Assembly (NCBI GenBank): GCA_012513245.1
Contig: JAAZCN010000154.1
Span: 1-8,504 of the forward strand
DNA: 8,504 nucleotides
Origin: Synergistaceae bacterium
GTDB lineage: Bacteria; Synergistota; Synergistia; Synergistales; Synergistaceae
Direction: 5' to 3'
Both the position numbers and the translations under genes were made by a program. Position 1 is the stretch's first letter, and each line of letters begins with the position of its first letter. A model generated the notes under the pieces. The model was not told the origin of the DNA. It was given only the letters and a program-made list of their open reading frames with translations, and did not search any database. Positions 6,780 to 8,504 of this stretch are shown here, in pieces.

Positions 6780-7706
6780 TTATTTACTATGTTCTCTTCC
6801 GGCCATTCTGTATAAAATGCCGTGCCTTAGACCTCGTTCACTTACAACTATTTTTCTGCACCCACAAAATTTCATTGCATATCTGACAATGCATGCTCCG
6901 GCAAGGATGATATCGGCTCTCTCGGGATCAAGGCCTGTTATATTGCGTCTTCGTTCCAGGTTTTTCGTTGAATACTCTTCGATCTGCCTTTCAACTTCTT
7001 CTTCTGACAGCTCTGTACCTTGGACCTCTTTGGGAACATATTCAACGAGCTTTTTGAATACGGCTGCCATACTTATCACGTTTCCTCCGATACCAATAGC
7101 AAGCTGAGTATCAAATGGAGGCTTAACGTTTTCAAATACTCGCTTTAATTCATTATCCGCCTTATTCAGGTCTTCCTTCGAAACTATTTCATTTGAAAAA
7201 AATTTTTCCGTAAACATAAGAGCACCCGTTTTGAAACTGGACTTGCTGACGATCTTCCCGTCTTCCGCAAAGACCAGTTCTGTACTTCCTCCGCCGATGT
7301 CTATCGTGCAGTATCTCTTAACATTGCTTAGGTCGAAGCCTGAGAGAGCGCCGTAAAAAGAAAGAGCCGCCTCCTCCTCTCCGGAAAGGATCTCTGTTTT
7401 GATTTTGGTCAGTTCTTTCAGCTCTTCTGAAAAATCGCCGGCATTTGCTGCGGACCTAAGAGCCATTGTCCCAACGATATGGATATCGTCAGCTCGGTTT
7501 TTTTTAGCATCTATAACAAACTCGTCAACAGCGCCTACCGTCCTCCGGAATGCTGACGGGTTGATAAGACCGGTCTCTCTCAATCCTTCCCCCAGCTTTG
7601 TTATCCTTATGTTATCCTTTAATACTGTGGGGTTTTTTTCACGGCCTGTCTCCGCAAGGAGGTACTTCACTGAGTTTGTGCCTATGTCAATTATTGCCAG
7701 TATCAT
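6780..7706 (-). CDS. Ppx/GppA-family phosphatase (exopolyphosphatase / pppGpp phosphohydrolase type)
   Basis: A 308-residue protein of the ASKHA (actin-like) fold with the full set of family motifs: DIGTNSVKYLL (7-17), SGEEEA (108-113), IDIGGGSTELV (135-145), GIGGN (205-209), LDPERADIILAGA (259-271) and VSERGLRHGIL (288-298). The family removes terminal phosphate from polyphosphate or converts pppGpp to ppGpp; short proteins like this one lack the C-terminal HD-like region of E. coli Ppx and GppA, so the activity cannot be told from sequence. It acts in the cytoplasm. The ATG at 7706 is preferred because AAAGGAG lies 8 bases upstream and family members begin just before the DIG(S/T)NS motif; an in-frame ATG at 7781 would overlap the -35 box of the candidate promoter. 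It is the first gene of an operon with the Na/Pi-type transporter and phoU, which favours a role in phosphate or polyphosphate balance. GIGGN replaces the usual GTGGT. Confidence 0.92.
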   Translation of the reverse strand: MILAIIDIGTNSVKYLLAETGREKNPTVLKDNIRITKLGEGLRETGLINPSAFRRTVGAVDEFVIDAKKNRADDIHIVGTMALRSAANAGDFSEELKELTKIKTEILSGEEEAALSFYGALSGFDLSNVKRYCTIDIGGGSTELVFAEDGKIVSKSSFKTGALMFTEKFFSNEIVSKEDLNKADNELKRVFENVKPPFDTQLAIGIGGNVISMAAVFKKLVEYVPKEVQGTELSEEEVERQIEEYSTKNLERRRNITGLDPERADIILAGACIVRYAMKFCGCRKIVVSERGLRHGILYRMAGREHSK

Positions 7707-7714
7707 CCTCTTTG

Positions 7715-7721
7715 CTCCTTT
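7715..7721 (-). promoter_or_regulatory. Ribosome binding site of the Ppx/GppA gene
   Basis: AAAGGAG on the minus strand with an 8-base spacer to the ATG at 7706. This strong site decides the start over the ATG at 7781. Confidence 0.8.
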
Positions 7722-7752
7722 TGTAATTTCATCCTGATAGATTTTTAATTTG

Positions 7753-7781
7753 ATTATAACCTGGGCCCAAATGTGCCGCAA
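7753..7781 (-). promoter_or_regulatory. Candidate promoter of the ppx-transporter-phoU operon
   Basis: Reading the minus strand: TTGCGG (7781-7776), a 17-base spacer and a perfect TATAAT (7758-7753). Transcription would start near 7746, giving a leader of about 40 bases. The spacer holds the perfect 8-bp palindrome TGGGCCCA (7762-7769), a possible but unproven operator. The -35 matches the consensus in only its first three bases. Confidence 0.5.
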
Positions 7782-7794
7782 TAAAGCTAGTCTA

Positions 7795-7824
7795 ATGTCA
7801 TTTTAGCTCACGATGCTGTAAAAT
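7795..7824 (+). promoter_or_regulatory. Candidate promoter of the DHH phosphoesterase gene
   Basis: ATGTCA (7795-7800), an 18-base spacer, then TAAAAT (7819-7824) preceded by TG. The predicted start near 7831 gives a leader of about 30 bases. ATTTTA (7800-7805) and TAAAAT (7819-7824) form a 6-bp inverted repeat across the spacer, which could be a regulator site or chance in an AT-rich stretch. Confidence 0.35.
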
Positions 7825-7845
7825 TAGGTTCAAATCCATTTTTGC

Positions 7846-7851
7846 AAGGAG
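7846..7851 (+). promoter_or_regulatory. Ribosome binding site of the DHH phosphoesterase gene
   Basis: AAGGAG with a 9-base spacer to the TTG at 7861. A TAA stop at 7858-7860 is in frame directly before the TTG, so no earlier start is possible and the site fixes TTG as the start. Confidence 0.8.
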
Positions 7852-7860
7852 AGATAATAA

Positions 7861-8504
7861 TTGCAGGCTGAAAATGTACTTCACATAATAAGCCACACCG
7901 ACTTGGACGGTGTCGCCTCCGCAGCTCTAGCCTGGCATGCAAACAGGTCGTCCGGGCTGCCAATAAAAGTCTCGCTAATTGGTTACGGTGAGGTCGACTA
8001 TGCCATACTGGATTCGCTCAAATCAGGACAAAAACTAATCGTTCTTGATCTTTTCTGTCAGAGAGACCAGACCGTTGACGAAATAGACAGGACTTTCCCT
8101 AACGGAGGAATTCCTTTTGTATTTGACCACCATAAAAGCACCTATGACAGGTACAACAACCGGAAGTGGGCTGTTGTCGACACTGGGCACTGTGCTGCCA
8201 TGGTCTATTGGAAATGGCTGAAGGAACAAACACTTGATGACCGGACGAGAAAGACCGTTGTTTCGATCGAACCCCTAATAAAGATAACAAATGACCGGGA
8301 TCTCTGGCTTGGAGAAATCCCTGAAAGCCGTCTCTGGCAAGGCCTCGTAACGATATGCGGACCCTGGGGGGTACTTATGAGGCTAGTCTCAGATCCTTCT
8401 GCCGTGCTGACCGAAGGAGAGAGGGATTCCGCACAAAATTTTGTGGACATCCAGGAAGAAAGGTTCGAGCAGGCAAAGGCCGGGATATTGAGGACCGGAG
8501 ATGA
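7861..8504 (+). CDS. DHH-family phosphoesterase, 3'-truncated, TTG start
   Basis: The visible 214 residues carry the DHH-family metal-binding motifs in order: HTDLDG (12-17), the lone aspartate of VLDLFC (61-66), the signature DHH in FDHHKST (88-94) and NDRDLW (144-149). These residues bind two Mn2+ or similar ions in enzymes that cleave phosphodiester or phosphoanhydride bonds, a group that includes RecJ, NrnA-type nanoRNases, cyclic-dinucleotide phosphodiesterases and family II pyrophosphatases. The C-terminal DHHA1-type domain, which would help tell these apart, lies beyond the window. Given the divergent phosphate operon a phosphate-related role is possible, but the NrnA-like or another DHH branch fits as well. 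The start is TTG at 7861, set by AAGGAG at 7846 and the preceding in-frame stop. No signal peptide or membrane segment is seen, so it is cytoplasmic. Confidence 0.88.
   Translation, partial: MQAENVLHIISHTDLDGVASAALAWHANRSSGLPIKVSLIGYGEVDYAILDSLKSGQKLIVLDLFCQRDQTVDEIDRTFPNGGIPFVFDHHKSTYDRYNNRKWAVVDTGHCAAMVYWKWLKEQTLDDRTRKTVVSIEPLIKITNDRDLWLGEIPESRLWQGLVTICGPWGVLMRLVSDPSAVLTEGERDSAQNFVDIQEERFEQAKAGILRTGD

Noticed and set aside
6718..7107. Plus-strand open frame of 129 codons opposite the end of the Ppx/GppA gene
   Set aside because: It lies opposite conserved Ppx/GppA motifs and the start of the transporter; the protein shows no domain and is best explained as a shadow.
8035..8450. Several minus-strand open frames opposite the right end
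   Set aside because: They overlap each other and oppose the DHH motifs, which define the real gene on the plus strand.

Overview
The window looks like a stretch of ordinary bacterial chromosome: densely packed genes, Shine-Dalgarno sites, sigma70-like promoter boxes, and no rRNA, tRNA, CRISPR or insertion sequence that I can see. Arginine is often encoded by AGG/AGA and isoleucine by ATA, and base composition looks moderate throughout with no island-like shift. The signal-peptide protein, the Na/Pi-type transporter and the codon habits would fit an anaerobic bacterium such as a member of the Synergistota. That placement is a weak impression and no marker gene confirms it.

Left part (1-2923, + strand). 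The window opens inside the C-terminal two thirds of an FAD-dependent oxidoreductase of the FAD_oxidored type (PF12831-like), which carries a C-terminal extension resembling a degenerate SLH module. After 75 bases comes a 491-residue exported, beta-rich protein that I do not recognise.

Middle (2937-4384, + strand). A candidate promoter with a perfect TATAAT box lies just after the unknown gene and drives a 12-TM MATE-family efflux transporter. The box overlaps the most upstream possible ATG, so I prefer a downstream start at 3038, giving 448 residues. The MATE gene ends tail to tail with the next operon, and the two coding regions overlap by 21 bp.

Right-middle (7781 down to 4364, - strand). 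Three tightly packed genes form what looks like one operon for phosphate and polyphosphate: a Ppx/GppA phosphatase, a Na/Pi-cotransporter-family membrane protein with a large cytoplasmic helical domain, and a free-standing PhoU protein whose start lies 1 base after the transporter stop. Release of phosphate from polyphosphate or hydrolysis of (p)ppGpp, movement of phosphate across the membrane, and PhoU control are plausibly linked here. The transporter has altered versions of its family's signature motifs, and the second PhoU repeat has lost some of its usual acidic residues.

Right end (7861-8504, + strand). Divergent from that operon, across a 154-base intergenic region with candidate promoters in both directions, starts a DHH-family phosphoesterase with a TTG start. 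It runs off the window.

No stretch of more than 300 bases lacks a gene; the largest gap is 7707-7860. I did not find a clear-cut new defence or mobile system. The most open items are the unknown exported protein and the modified phosphate module.
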